The notes below the pieces were generated by a model, which had not been told where the DNA came from, ran no database searches, and saw only the letters and a program-made list of their open reading frames with translations. DNA of 64,000 nucleotides from Methylobacter marinus A45 (GTDB lineage: Bacteria > Pseudomonadota > Gammaproteobacteria > Methylococcales > Methylomonadaceae): the NCBI RefSeq assembly GCF_000383855.1, contig NZ_KB912877.1, positions 626,465 to 690,464 on the forward strand, in the 5' to 3' direction. Below are positions 35,030-44,721 of this stretch, one piece after another; positions within the stretch are counted from its first letter, which is position 1; each line of letters begins with the position of its first letter. The position numbers and the translations under genes were made by a program.

Positions 35030-37828
35030 TCAATCCGCCCGTCGCGGTCTGCCTATGTAGTATCCCTGCGCATAATCAATGCCGAACTCCTTAAGAATAG
35101 TCAAAATAGCTTCATTTTCGATAAACTCCGCCACTATTTTTTTGCCAAATGCATGCGCGACTCCGGCCAAAGCCTTGACGAATATCTTGTCGTCCTCACG
35201 CTTATCGATCTGCCTGATAAATGAGCCATCAATCTTGACGTAATCAACAGGAAAATGCCTCAGGTAATAAAATGAAGAAAAATTGCCTCCGAAATCATCC
35301 AAGGCAAACACACAACCCAGCGCTTTAATCCGGTCAATCAATATCTTCGCTGCCGCGAAATTGGAAACCGCCGCTGTTTCAGTAATTTCGAAAATAATCT
35401 TTGCAGGATCAACTTCCGGCATATTGATGAGTTGGGAAACATCCTCAAAAAGCGTCGGATCATTGAATGAATGTCCGGATAAATTAACTGTCAATTTATA
35501 ATCCTGGCCCTGGCGTTCGTATTCGATATGTTTTTTTACGACTTTTTTCAGCACTAACCGGTCGATTTGCCCGCTCAAACCCAACTCTTCCGCATGACCG
35601 ATAAAATCCGCCGGCATAATCAATTGTTCATCATCCAACTGTAGCCGAATCAAGCATTCAAAGTGACTTATTGCATTCGTCTTGATATTAAGAATGGGCT
35701 GGTAAAACAGCACAAACTTATCATTGGCTATGGCATCCTCGAGAGTCGCTTGCCAATACAGCATCCGGTTTAATTTAACCTGATAATCAAAATCGGGAGA
35801 AAACACATGGTATTGCCCTCCGCCCATTGCTTTTGCCTGACACATGGCAAAATTCGCATTGGCCAACAATTCATTGGGGGCCATTCCGTGCTGAGGGAAA
35901 AAGGCAATACCCAAACTGGCACTGACTTGATACTTTTTCTCAGCAAACCCGACATCCAGGGCCATAAGCACTTCATTAATTTTTTTAGCGATACATTCAA
36001 TACCTTCTAAGTCTGCATGAGGCATAACGACCGCGAATTCGTTATCGCCCACTCGAGACAATAAATCAGTTGAGCGTAGGGTATTTTTAAGCGCACTGGC
36101 AATGCGCACAAGCAACTGATCCGCACCTTCTTGGCCGCCGCAATCATTAATGGCCTTATAGTGATCCAGATCCATGTAAACCAGGGCAACCTGATAATCA
36201 TAGCGCTGGGCTGAAGCCAGGGCTAGAGCTAGCTCTTCCTGAAATTTTCGGCTATTGCTCAAGCCGGTCAAATAATCATAAACGGGCATTCTGAAACTTT
36301 TTTCTTCAGCAATTTTGCAGGCACTGATATCCACACCTAAAGTCAGAATCACTGCTTCGTTTGTATTGCCAACGGATTTCAAAAGCGTATGCAACCAGGA
36401 AACATTCAGCAGTTTACCTGATTCGGTCAATAAAAGTCCGTCCACCTGAAACTTGCCGGAACGCAAATCCCCTGCTCTTAACCGACTTAATTTGTCCAGA
36501 TGTTCCTTGTCCGACTCCGGCAGGAAGGCATCAAACACTTTACCGATTATGGATCGACTATCCGACTCAAATTCATCGACACCAGCCTGGTTGATCGTCA
36601 AAATCATGCCGTTCAGTTTTTGAGTGATGATAATAATAGGCGCTACATCAACTAATTGCCGGACAAAGTCTCTCTCTTTTCCCAAGGCCTGGCTTTTTTC
36701 CAACAACTTAAGCGTATTGCTGCGCACCTCCAGCTCCAGATGCTCCAACTGGTCCGACAAGGTTAAAGCCGTATGATTTAATTTATCCAACTCATCATAG
36801 CCAAAATTGGAGAAAGCTTTAATGGTCACCTGTTTTTTAAATTGCTCGTATTGATTTTGTGACAATAGAGGCAATGCCTGCGAGAGCTGAGTGACTCGGC
36901 GTAATGAAAAATGCAGAACCACTATCAGCAGCATAAGTGAAGCCAGAAAACTGATGACGCCTTGAAACCAGACTTGCTTCAAATCCTCGTTAAAACCGGT
37001 AAAATCGGCGGTAATATCGTCCACAAACAGAAAAAAAGGCGGCCCAGCCGCTTCTTGGTGAACCGGGAAAACCCTAACCTCAAAAACAGCGTCATTCAAG
37101 CTGATTGTTTTACTGTGTTCCAATAACTCATCAATCGTAAAATGCCTGGAAATGTAATCAAATACAGGGCCATTTTTTTCAGGTAATGTCATTCCGGAGA
37201 GCTTATAAGGCCATTGATGCTGCTCTGTCGCTTCATCCATGATTAAAAGCCCGATATCCGAACGTGTTGCCCGTTTATATTTGATAATGACATCGGCAAA
37301 CGACCGAATCACACTGAAAGCTCCGGATGTTTCCGAATTTCCCATGACCGGCGTGACAGTCTGCTGAAAACATTTGTGGGGACAAAAAACCTGATGTTCC
37401 GGCGCCTCATTGCGCAGAACCTTCTTGACAATTGAATTCAAGGAAACCAACTGGCTACCCCAGGACTTTATCGGCTGGGCTTGATTATCAAAATAAGTGA
37501 CGTTTTCCATGTCCCAACTGAATTGCCATTTCGATAACGTCTCATCCAATACTGACAATACCTGATATCGAGGCTTGTCCTGTGACGAAAGCACATCAAT
37601 TAGCGATAACAGCTCGCCAAACTGTTCTAGAACCAGAAATGAGTCTTCAGTCAATGCCTTGGCTATATTAATATGACTGCTTTGAATTTTTTTCCGGTCG
37701 AGTTCGAAATTATCTATAGCTTCCAGATAGGAAAAATAGGAGAAAACACTGTGCAAGATCAGGAAGACACTACCGAATAGAATAGCTAATTTCCATCTCA
37801 GACTAAAAAAAATTCCTTTAATATGCAT
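35030..37828 (-). CDS. Membrane sensor GGDEF-EAL protein with PAS domain
   Basis: This is a 932-residue protein. A transmembrane helix near 13-33 and another near 287-307 enclose a periplasmic sensor domain. A short HAMP-like linker and coiled coil follow, then a PAS domain (about 390-505), a GGDEF domain and an EAL domain. The GGDEF signature is altered to GDNEF at residues 594-598. EAL is changed to ECL at 724-726, but the other phosphodiesterase residues remain (VNLSG, FEITET, LDDFGGNFSS, VKIDGSF, AEFIE). So c-di-GMP hydrolysis is likely and synthesis uncertain. It lies eight bases downstream of a porin gene, which is preceded by a PstS-like gene. This suggests a sensory operon in which the periplasmic protein feeds the sensor domain. 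Confidence 0.88.
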   Translation of the reverse strand: MHIKGIFFSLRWKLAILFGSVFLILHSVFSYFSYLEAIDNFELDRKKIQSSHINIAKALTEDSFLVLEQFGELLSLIDVLSSQDKPRYQVLSVLDETLSKWQFSWDMENVTYFDNQAQPIKSWGSQLVSLNSIVKKVLRNEAPEHQVFCPHKCFQQTVTPVMGNSETSGAFSVIRSFADVIIKYKRATRSDIGLLIMDEATEQHQWPYKLSGMTLPEKNGPVFDYISRHFTIDELLEHSKTISLNDAVFEVRVFPVHQEAAGPPFFLFVDDITADFTGFNEDLKQVWFQGVISFLASLMLLIVVLHFSLRRVTQLSQALPLLSQNQYEQFKKQVTIKAFSNFGYDELDKLNHTALTLSDQLEHLELEVRSNTLKLLEKSQALGKERDFVRQLVDVAPIIIITQKLNGMILTINQAGVDEFESDSRSIIGKVFDAFLPESDKEHLDKLSRLRAGDLRSGKFQVDGLLLTESGKLLNVSWLHTLLKSVGNTNEAVILTLGVDISACKIAEEKSFRMPVYDYLTGLSNSRKFQEELALALASAQRYDYQVALVYMDLDHYKAINDCGGQEGADQLLVRIASALKNTLRSTDLLSRVGDNEFAVVMPHADLEGIECIAKKINEVLMALDVGFAEKKYQVSASLGIAFFPQHGMAPNELLANANFAMCQAKAMGGGQYHVFSPDFDYQVKLNRMLYWQATLEDAIANDKFVLFYQPILNIKTNAISHFECLIRLQLDDEQLIMPADFIGHAEELGLSGQIDRLVLKKVVKKHIEYERQGQDYKLTVNLSGHSFNDPTLFEDVSQLINMPEVDPAKIIFEITETAAVSNFAAAKILIDRIKALGCVFALDDFGGNFSSFYYLRHFPVDYVKIDGSFIRQIDKREDDKIFVKALAGVAHAFGKKIVAEFIENEAILTILKEFGIDYAQGYYIGRPRRAD

Positions 37829-37836
37829 GTGCTTAA

Positions 37837-39036
37837 TTAAAACCTAAACGATAATTGCAATCCATACAGATCCCAGTCCTGAACGGTAAGGCTCCTGATG
37901 GAATTGTCCGCCTGGGGTAGCCAGGCCGTACCATGGATTCGATGGTATTCAGCCCTTAACATCCAGGATGTCGTCATGTCCCAACGCAGGCCAAACATCC
38001 AGTCCTTGGCATAAGCGGCATGATTCGGCAACCCGAGTGCAACGGCTCTCTGCCCGCCCCTATCATTTTTATTATTATAGAGAACATCATAGCGAATATT
38101 CGCCCGCAACTGCTCCAAAATCTGGTAGCCCCCCTGAATGTACCAGCTTTCCGTTACCGATTTAAAATCTGGAAAAGAAGTTCCGAAATTACTGACACTA
38201 TTCCATCGATAATCATATTCGCCTGTTAATGAAAATTTTTCGCCGTTATATTGGGCGGAAAACACCAATGGCCGAATATGAGCCTCACCGCTCGAAAACG
38301 TATCGCCCGCCACAGGTCGATATTCAAGCTCAAGATCCACATAGCTCACGGCAAAAACATATTCTCCGCCATTAATTTCATAATTAAGCTGCGCGGCAAT
38401 AGCAGGCTGCGCCTGAAACTCGCCTTTGGCATCAGGACCGAGTACGGTTGACCGTATTTCTCTATTATTTCCTAGCGGGACGCCGACATTAAACTTGAAG
38501 GAAAAATCGCCATAATGCGTGCGTTGCTCGGCATAAAGTGAACCGCCATCCGCGGAAATCAGCAACGAGCGTGAACGATTGAAATAGATGCCTTGAGGTA
38601 ATAGTATAGTCGGGTGCGTAAAAGATACATCCCTGGTTTCATTATATAGGCCATACGGCGTTTTAACCCGGCCGGCACGGAGACCGATCCGGCCGCTTGC
38701 ATAATTCCATAATGTCAGATCAGCCAAGCCATAATCGAGTTTTACACTGCCACGATCAACATCTCCATCACGCCGATATAAGCCTTGAGCCGTAAATCTT
38801 AATCTATCGAGCGGCTGATAGGAGACATTCAAACCTATTTCAGTCAATCCGGGAGTAATGCCGTCGTCGCTTTGCCCAAAAATATTATTATCGGAAGAAT
38901 GAAAAAAACCTTGTGTCAAAAAACCATGAAACTTGAGTTCATCAGGTACAATACCGGCTTGCGCGATACCGGACAGACAGAACAGGCTCAACAGTAAAAT
39001 TCCGTTATTGGTATTCAAATAAGCGTATTTTTTCAT
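37837..39036 (-). CDS. Outer-membrane beta-barrel porin
   Basis: This 399-residue protein has a signal peptide ending at GIAQA. Amphipathic beta strands alternate with polar loops and the terminal residue is Phe (LQLSFRF), as required for BAM insertion. The sequence (KFHGFLTQGFFHSSDNNIFG, LRAGRVKTPYGLYNETRDV) resembles porin-like proteins that recur beside PstS-like and GGDEF-EAL genes. A substrate is not visible. The start overlaps the 3' end of the upstream gene by 32 bases, suggesting translational coupling. Confidence 0.83.
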   Translation of the reverse strand: MKKYAYLNTNNGILLLSLFCLSGIAQAGIVPDELKFHGFLTQGFFHSSDNNIFGQSDDGITPGLTEIGLNVSYQPLDRLRFTAQGLYRRDGDVDRGSVKLDYGLADLTLWNYASGRIGLRAGRVKTPYGLYNETRDVSFTHPTILLPQGIYFNRSRSLLISADGGSLYAEQRTHYGDFSFKFNVGVPLGNNREIRSTVLGPDAKGEFQAQPAIAAQLNYEINGGEYVFAVSYVDLELEYRPVAGDTFSSGEAHIRPLVFSAQYNGEKFSLTGEYDYRWNSVSNFGTSFPDFKSVTESWYIQGGYQILEQLRANIRYDVLYNNKNDRGGQRAVALGLPNHAAYAKDWMFGLRWDMTTSWMLRAEYHRIHGTAWLPQADNSIRSLTVQDWDLYGLQLSFRF

Positions 39037-39460
39037 TGTCCGTTCTGCTATTTAAATACCCGATGGCATAGGGCGTATTGGCTATTTTATCAATCATTTC
39101 CTGTTCAGAATCCAGCTGAACGGGTATCGCCCCAGTCCCAGAGTAAAGCATTCTGTCCCATATTCTTCTGAGCTGGTGTGGAAACATATTGAGATTGTTT
39201 TTAACAAAATCCTTATGAAGAAAGTCATCATCGGATAAAGTAAAAACTTTGATTCGCTCGCCGTTAGGCCAGAATTGCTGCCGCATCATGAATACAGCCC
39301 GAACTTCCGCCAGCGTATACTGCTTCGAAGGCACGGTTTGATTGACGACTATCTCCGCCGCATTGACAGAAGAAAGACTCATGATAGCGATGATAATGCC
39401 GACTCTTAAGGAACTAGCCAGTTTTTCATGAACAAACTGCTGCAACGTAAAAGTTTCCAT
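39005..39460 (-). CDS. PstS-like periplasmic substrate-binding domain protein
   Basis: This is a 151-residue secreted protein with a hydrophobic signal segment (VGIIIAIMSLSSVNAA). The mature part carries the short PBP-like layout: VVNQTVPSKQYTLAEVRAVFMM, WPNGERIKVFTL, and IANTPYAIGYLNS. Similar half-length PstS-like proteins lack ABC permeases and are found with porins and signalling proteins. Here it heads such a three-gene set. Ligand binding and delivery to the sensor domain is inference. Confidence 0.75.
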   Translation of the reverse strand: METFTLQQFVHEKLASSLRVGIIIAIMSLSSVNAAEIVVNQTVPSKQYTLAEVRAVFMMRQQFWPNGERIKVFTLSDDDFLHKDFVKNNLNMFPHQLRRIWDRMLYSGTGAIPVQLDSEQEMIDKIANTPYAIGYLNSRTDNEKIRLFEYQ

Positions 39461-39573
39461 TAATTTTTATCTAACGGCATGAGTCTTTATAGACGAGTTT
39501 ATTAATACTGATTCAGGTCTGGGGCTATATGTTCTCCTTTAACACCCAAACAATTGGTCCATTTGCTTAAAGC

Positions 39574-40077
39574 CTAATGCCACCCTCCGTATTGTTTGGT
39601 GGGATCGCCTTTAAATCCGGCCGTTGTACCTTTGCCGCTAGCCGTTTTGCTTTGTGAAATTGCATTTATGGCCGCCCTGGCCATATTTTCTTTTGTCACG
39701 CCGCCGAGATCTCGTGCCGAACGCACCACCAATGTAGACATAGGCGTAATATCCTGTTTCACTGCCGAAGGATCGATAACAACCGCTTCCAGCAATTCAT
39801 CATGGCCGGTGATTTCCAGGAAGACCGGATAGGCGGTATTGGCCGGAATGTTCACCGAATATTGGGAGTCGCCATTAAGCACTACCGAAGTCACCGGTAC
39901 GCCATTTTTATCTTTAACCGCGACCTCACCGCTGATTACTGGCCCATCCCTGTCCGAGACGACACCTTCAATATGGGAATAGGCTTGTGCCGCCGAACCC
40001 TTATCATTTGACGAATCGCTGCAACCGCCCAAAAGTAAAGGCACGGCGACAATGACAGCTTGAAACATGTTTTTCAT
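39574..40077 (-). CDS. Lipoprotein of the copper operon, function unknown
   Basis: This 167-residue protein has a lipobox (LLLGGC near residue 19), so it should be anchored in a membrane after lipidation. Residues about 33-95 look like a carboxypeptidase-regulatory-like beta sandwich (HIEGVVSDRDGPVISGEVAVKD). The C-terminus is a flexible Gly/Lys/Thr-rich tail ending GDPTKQYGGWH. The gene starts three bases after the copA stop and is the last of copZ-copA-lipoprotein. A periplasmic copper-handling or adhesion role is possible, but no metal site is evident apart from the terminal His. Confidence 0.7.
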   Translation of the reverse strand: MKNMFQAVIVAVPLLLGGCSDSSNDKGSAAQAYSHIEGVVSDRDGPVISGEVAVKDKNGVPVTSVVLNGDSQYSVNIPANTAYPVFLEITGHDELLEAVVIDPSAVKQDITPMSTLVVRSARDLGGVTKENMARAAINAISQSKTASGKGTTAGFKGDPTKQYGGWH

Positions 40078-40080
40078 TAT

Positions 40081-42330
40081 TTACCCTCTAAATTTTACCC
40101 AATGCAAACGGTTGGCGTTAGAGACCACTGTCACGGATGACATGGCCATTGCCGCACCAGCTATCATAGGATTCAATAAAATTCCAAATACGGGATACAA
40201 CAACCCCGCCGCGACCGGAATACTGATCGTATTGTAGAAAAAAGCCCCGAGCAGATTCTGTTTTATATTGACCAGAGTCGCTTTGGACAATTCGATGGCC
40301 TCAGGAATTTTTAATAACGACCCTTGCAGAATGACGACATCAGCGCTTTCAATAGCAACGTCGGTGCCGGTACCGATAGCCAACCCGACATCGGCCTGAG
40401 CCAATGCCGGCGCGTCATTGATGCCGTCACCTACCATGCCGACAATTTCCCCTTGCTGCTGCAGTTCCTTCACGACAGCCGCCTTATCTTGCGGCAGCAC
40501 TTGCGCCCTGACTTCAGAAATACCCGCCTGGCGGGCAATAGCCTGCGCCGTAATTTCATTATCGCCAGTTACCATTAGCAGGCGAACGCCCTGGCTTTTC
40601 AATAACTGTACGGCCTCCGCCGAATCTTTTTTAATCGGATCCGACACGGCGATAATGCCGGCGACTTTATGATCCACTGCCAACAGCATCGGTGTTTGGC
40701 CCTGGGCTGAAAGCTTTTGCAATTTGCTGTTATATCGCGAATATTTGACGCCTTTTTTATCCATCAGCGCCTGATTGCCGAACAACACGGACTGTTCGTT
40801 GATTTGCGCCGTTACGCCATGCCCCGTAACCGCTTCAAATTTTTTGACTTTTTCCAGCCTGATGCCCCGGTCTTCCGCCGCCGACAAAATGGCCGCCGCT
40901 AACGGATGCTCCGAGCCGGCTTCAATACTCGCGGCCCATTGCAGAACAGCCTCATCGCTATAATCACCGATGGCTTCGATAGCCGAAACGACAGGTCTGC
41001 CCTCGGTTACCGTCCCGGTTTTGTCAAGTATCATACAAGTCAGCTTACCTGCCGTCTGTAGCGCCTCACCATTGCGGATCAAAATCCCTGACTGGGCGGC
41101 CCGGCCGACCGCGACCATGACTGAGATAGGCGTCGCCAGGCCGAGCGCGCAAGGACAGGCGATAACCAATACCGTCATGGAAGTCACAAAAGCATAGCCT
41201 AATGCTGGTTCCGGCCCCCAGGTATACCAAATCAGGAATGTCAGCACCGAAAGCGTGACCACTGCCGGTACAAAAACGGCTGCAATTTTATCAGCCAACC
41301 GGGCGATTTCAGGTTTACTGCTTTGTGCCTGGCGCACGCTTTTAATGATTTGCGCCAATGCGGTATCGCGGCCGATACGCGTCGCTTTGAACAGAAAACT
41401 GCCGGTCTGGTTTATCGTGCCGCCGACCACTTCTGATCCTACCGTTTTTTCTACCGGCAGCGGCTCGCCCGTCAGCATGGACTCATCAATAGTGGAATGC
41501 CCTTCCAGCAGCACGCCGTCCACAGCGATTTTTTCACCGGGCCTCACTCTCAACGTTTCGCCCAAGCCTACCAGTTCAATCGGAATATCCATTTCCACCC
41601 CGTCTCTAAGCACGCGCGCCGTGCGTGGCTGCAAACCGATCAGCTGGCGAATCGCTCCGGAAGTTTTGCCTCTGGCCCGCATTTCCAACGCTGAGCCGAG
41701 ATTAATAAATGCCAGGATGATCACGGCGGCCTCAAAATAGGCATGCCGGGCCAGGGAAGGCAGCGTGTCGGAATAGTCAATGACTATCGTGGAATAAAGC
41801 CATGCAGAGCCCGTGCCCAGAGCAATCAGGGTATCCATATTGGCCTGACCTAAACGTAGCGATTTGATCGCGCCGCTGAAAAAATGCCCGCCTGAATAAA
41901 ACAGGATGCAGAAGGTGATCAGCGCGATTTCCGGCCAGAACCATTGCCCTGCCGCCGAATCGATTTCAGGCAACCACCCGAGATGATCGCCAAGCATCAG
42001 CGGCACGCCAAGCATCGCGGCCGCGGATGCTTTTTTCATCAGGTTTCGGTAACGTTGCAGCTCCAGCTCTTCCTGTTCGGTTACATCTTCGAGCCCTTCC
42101 ATCACGGCTGCGTCATAACCGGCCTCCTTAACGGCCTGCGTTAACACCTCGGGATCGGCGTGTCCTTTTACCATCGCTGAATGATCGGCAAAATTGACAC
42201 TGACCGAAGTTACGCCTTCTACCGCGGACAAGGCACTCTCAACAGCACTTACGCAACCCGCGCAACGCATGCCCAAAATAGATAACCGCAACTCTTCCGC
42301 CGCCGTATCAGAAATTTCTTGTGCATTCAT
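40081..42330 (-). CDS. copA: Copper-translocating P1B-type ATPase
   Basis: This is a 749-residue pump with one N-terminal HMA domain ([13 protein letters not shown]). Eight membrane helices include the Cu(I)-binding ACPCALG motif. The cytoplasmic domains carry [11 protein letters not shown] (actuator), DKTGTVTEG (phosphorylated Asp) and [16 protein letters not shown]. The late [15 protein letters not shown] and [12 protein letters not shown] segments match the CopA subgroup. It exports Cu(I) from the cytoplasm, or delivers it for cuproenzymes. Copper supply would serve the cytochrome oxidase encoded at 54-57 kb. It lies 51 bases downstream of the copZ-like gene. Confidence 0.95.
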   Translation of the reverse strand: MNAQEISDTAAEELRLSILGMRCAGCVSAVESALSAVEGVTSVSVNFADHSAMVKGHADPEVLTQAVKEAGYDAAVMEGLEDVTEQEELELQRYRNLMKKASAAAMLGVPLMLGDHLGWLPEIDSAAGQWFWPEIALITFCILFYSGGHFFSGAIKSLRLGQANMDTLIALGTGSAWLYSTIVIDYSDTLPSLARHAYFEAAVIILAFINLGSALEMRARGKTSGAIRQLIGLQPRTARVLRDGVEMDIPIELVGLGETLRVRPGEKIAVDGVLLEGHSTIDESMLTGEPLPVEKTVGSEVVGGTINQTGSFLFKATRIGRDTALAQIIKSVRQAQSSKPEIARLADKIAAVFVPAVVTLSVLTFLIWYTWGPEPALGYAFVTSMTVLVIACPCALGLATPISVMVAVGRAAQSGILIRNGEALQTAGKLTCMILDKTGTVTEGRPVVSAIEAIGDYSDEAVLQWAASIEAGSEHPLAAAILSAAEDRGIRLEKVKKFEAVTGHGVTAQINEQSVLFGNQALMDKKGVKYSRYNSKLQKLSAQGQTPMLLAVDHKVAGIIAVSDPIKKDSAEAVQLLKSQGVRLLMVTGDNEITAQAIARQAGISEVRAQVLPQDKAAVVKELQQQGEIVGMVGDGINDAPALAQADVGLAIGTGTDVAIESADVVILQGSLLKIPEAIELSKATLVNIKQNLLGAFFYNTISIPVAAGLLYPVFGILLNPMIAGAAMAMSSVTVVSNANRLHWVKFRG

Positions 42331-42381
42331 AAATTATCCGGTCTGACTAACAATATTAGATACCTTACAGCCAATAAAATA

Positions 42382-42591
42382 TCACTCTACAGTAAAGCCC
42401 GCTTCCGTAATGGCCTCTGTAATCGCATCCAGATCCGTTTTTCCAGCATCATATTCAACGCTCACCTCATTATCCTTGGCCGATGCTTTAACTGACACGA
42501 CACCTTCGATAGTATTCAGTTTATTCGTTACATTCGATTCACAACCGCCACATTTCATGCCGGTAACGGTTAATGTTACAGATTCAGTCAT
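42382..42591 (-). CDS. copZ: Copper chaperone (HMA domain), CopZ-like
   Basis: This is a 69-residue single HMA domain with GMKCGGCESNV as the metal-binding CxxC loop, in a ferredoxin-like fold. CopZ-type proteins carry Cu(I) to CopA. It is the first gene of the copper operon, with GAGAGAAATG context and a good GGAG upstream. No CueR-type dyad was recognised in the divergent region. Confidence 0.92.
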   Translation of the reverse strand: MTESVTLTVTGMKCGGCESNVTNKLNTIEGVVSVKASAKDNEVSVEYDAGKTDLDAITEAITEAGFTVE

Positions 42592-42851
42592 TTCTCTCTC
42601 CTTTTAACCAGTACGTTAGTCTTTATATCATACTCGACCGATCGCCAATAATCATGATATAAATTGACATTTCATCATACAAACATCTGGTTTGTCCCGC
42701 CTACCCGGATGTTTGTTGCTAACCGGAAATTTCTGTTACTTCCGCTAAAATATAAAGATTCAGTCACAACAATAGCCAACCGGTCTCACTTTGCTTCAGA
42801 CAATGGATTTTGTATTCACACCCTCCGAAATTTAATACCCACCTAAATACA

Positions 42852-44057
42852 ATGGCAGACTTTATTATCGGACGGCAGCAGATTCTTGACAAAAAGCTGA
42901 ACATTTACGCCTATGAAATTCTTTTTCGCGGCCAGGATTTCGATTTAAGACGGGAAGACGGCGCCACGCAGGCCACCAATCAAGTTATTACCGACTCCAT
43001 TCTGGAACTTGGCCTCAACCAGATCGTCGGTCCTCATAAGGCGTTTATTAACTTCACCACACAGAACATTCTGGAAAAAACGCCCATGAATCTTCCCAAG
43101 GACCGGATAGTAGTCGAAGTTTTAGAGAATGTGTCCGTCGATTCAAGAATCATCAGCAACCTGAAAGAACTGACCCAGCAGGGCTATACTATCGCCCTGG
43201 ATGATTTTGTGTTTTCCGAGAAATGGAAGCCTTTGATAGAGTTTGCCGACATCATCAAATTGGATATTCTGGACCTGGGCGAAAACAAAACCCGGACTAC
43301 CATTGAACAACTTAAACCTTATAACGTGAAACTTCTCGCTGAAAAAGTAGAAACCCATGATGAATATCTATACCTGCGTGAAATGGGATTCGATTATTTT
43401 CAAGGCTACTTCTTCCAAAAGCCCAATATCATCGCGGGCAAACGCCTGGGCGTCAATCAGGCCGCCGCTATCCGGTTGCTGACGGTCATTAACGATCCCG
43501 AGGTTGAATTTGAACAACTCACCCTGATCATCTCCCAGGATGCCGTGCTCAGCTACAAGCTGCTGCATTACATCAATTCCGCTTTCTTCTCGGTGCCGAA
43601 TAAAATCAAATCCATCCGCCACGCGATATCTTATCTGGGCTTGAAGGAAATCAAACGCTGGTCGAATATATTGACGTTGGCTTCACTATCGAACAAACCG
43701 GTGGCGATGCTGCAGAACGCATTGATCCGCGCCAAAATGTGCGAGCGGCTAGGCGATCTGATTGGCGAACAATCCGAGCATTTTTTCCTGGTCGGCATCT
43801 TGTCCAGCCTGGACAGCATCCTGGATATCCCCCTGGAAGACGCACTTGCCCAACTACCCTTGACCGACGACATGACTTCAGCCATATTGGCCGGCGAGGG
43901 ACCGGCCGGAGAAGCCCTGCGGTGCGTCATCAATTATAACTATTGGAATATTTCAGCCGTGGCGTTTCAGGACCTGGACCAGAAAATCATAGGCGAAGCC
44001 TACATCCAAAGCATCAACTGGGCAAAAGATGTACTGAGCGAGGTTATATTGATATAA
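42852..44057 (+). CDS. EAL-HDOD domain signalling protein (YuxH-like)
   Basis: This is a 401-residue protein. The N-terminal half is an EAL fold with YEILFRG in place of EAL, FINFTTQNI, VVEVLEN, IALDDFVF and FQGYFFQKP. The second Asp-motif residue and several catalytic positions are changed, so it is probably enzymatically inactive. The C-terminal half is an HDOD domain (LSYKLLHYINSAFF, SIRHAISYLGLKEIKRW). Proteins of this architecture act in motility, type IV pilus or stress signalling through protein contacts. The ATG at 42852 (MADFIIGRQQI) matches the family start; an upstream ATG at 42810 is weaker. It is divergent from copZ. Confidence 0.88.
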   Translation: MADFIIGRQQILDKKLNIYAYEILFRGQDFDLRREDGATQATNQVITDSILELGLNQIVGPHKAFINFTTQNILEKTPMNLPKDRIVVEVLENVSVDSRIISNLKELTQQGYTIALDDFVFSEKWKPLIEFADIIKLDILDLGENKTRTTIEQLKPYNVKLLAEKVETHDEYLYLREMGFDYFQGYFFQKPNIIAGKRLGVNQAAAIRLLTVINDPEVEFEQLTLIISQDAVLSYKLLHYINSAFFSVPNKIKSIRHAISYLGLKEIKRWSNILTLASLSNKPVAMLQNALIRAKMCERLGDLIGEQSEHFFLVGILSSLDSILDIPLEDALAQLPLTDDMTSAILAGEGPAGEALRCVINYNYWNISAVAFQDLDQKIIGEAYIQSINWAKDVLSEVILI

Positions 44058-44088
44058 ACTGCCCGACTCCACACCTGTAAATAAATCT

Positions 44089-44712
44089 ATGCAATTAAAC
44101 ACGATTACCAACCAAACTATTGCACTCGCCGGTATTGCCCAGGCGGCGGCGCTGGTTCAACAACTGGCAACAACCGGTACGGCCGATGCCGACGCCATGG
44201 AAGCCAGCATTGCCAGTATTTTAAAAATCGATTCCGACAGCGTGACCGATATCTATGGCGGCTTGTCCGGCCTGAAACTAGGGCTTGAACAGCTCCATGA
44301 GCAAATGACCGGTTATAAAATTGTCAATCCTGAGCAGGCGCGTTATTCCGCGTCCCTGGTTTTTCTGGAGAAACAGCTGTCCGGTCGCAAGGATATGCTC
44401 AAAACCATACGAAACGGCGTGGAAAAAGCCAAGCTCCAAAGTGAGCATTTCGGCCCGATGCATGAAAATGTACTGGCTAACCTCGGCGAAATATACCACA
44501 GCACGATCAGCACCCTGCAACCGAGGATTATGGTCAATGGCGAGCCGGGCTACCTGTCCCGACCCGATATCGTCAATAAAATACGCGCATTGTTGCTGGC
44601 CGGCATTCGCTCGGCCATTTTATGGAAACAGTGCGGCGGTACCCGCTGGAAGTTCCTGTTTTTCAGGAAAAAGATTCAAGTCGAATTGGAAAACCTGCTG
44701 AAACAAATCTAA
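44089..44712 (+). CDS. hflD: High frequency lysogenization protein HflD homologue
   Basis: This 207-residue, mostly helical protein starts NTITNQTIALAGIAQAAALVQ and has GLKLGLEQL, ARYSASLVFLEKQLS and LANLGEIYHSTISTLQPRI, all characteristic of HflD. In Escherichia coli it is a membrane-associated protein encoded near mnmA and purB, and it affects lambda CII. The cellular role is poorly understood. Here it is separated from those partners and lies between the EAL-HDOD gene and the Gld-type transporter. Confidence 0.88.
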   Translation: MQLNTITNQTIALAGIAQAAALVQQLATTGTADADAMEASIASILKIDSDSVTDIYGGLSGLKLGLEQLHEQMTGYKIVNPEQARYSASLVFLEKQLSGRKDMLKTIRNGVEKAKLQSEHFGPMHENVLANLGEIYHSTISTLQPRIMVNGEPGYLSRPDIVNKIRALLLAGIRSAILWKQCGGTRWKFLFFRKKIQVELENLLKQI

Positions 44713-44721
44713 AGCGTTAAC

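Noticed and set aside
44089-44712. Phage association suggested by the name HflD
   Set aside because: HflD is a housekeeping bacterial protein. No integrase, capsid, terminase or lysis gene lies nearby.
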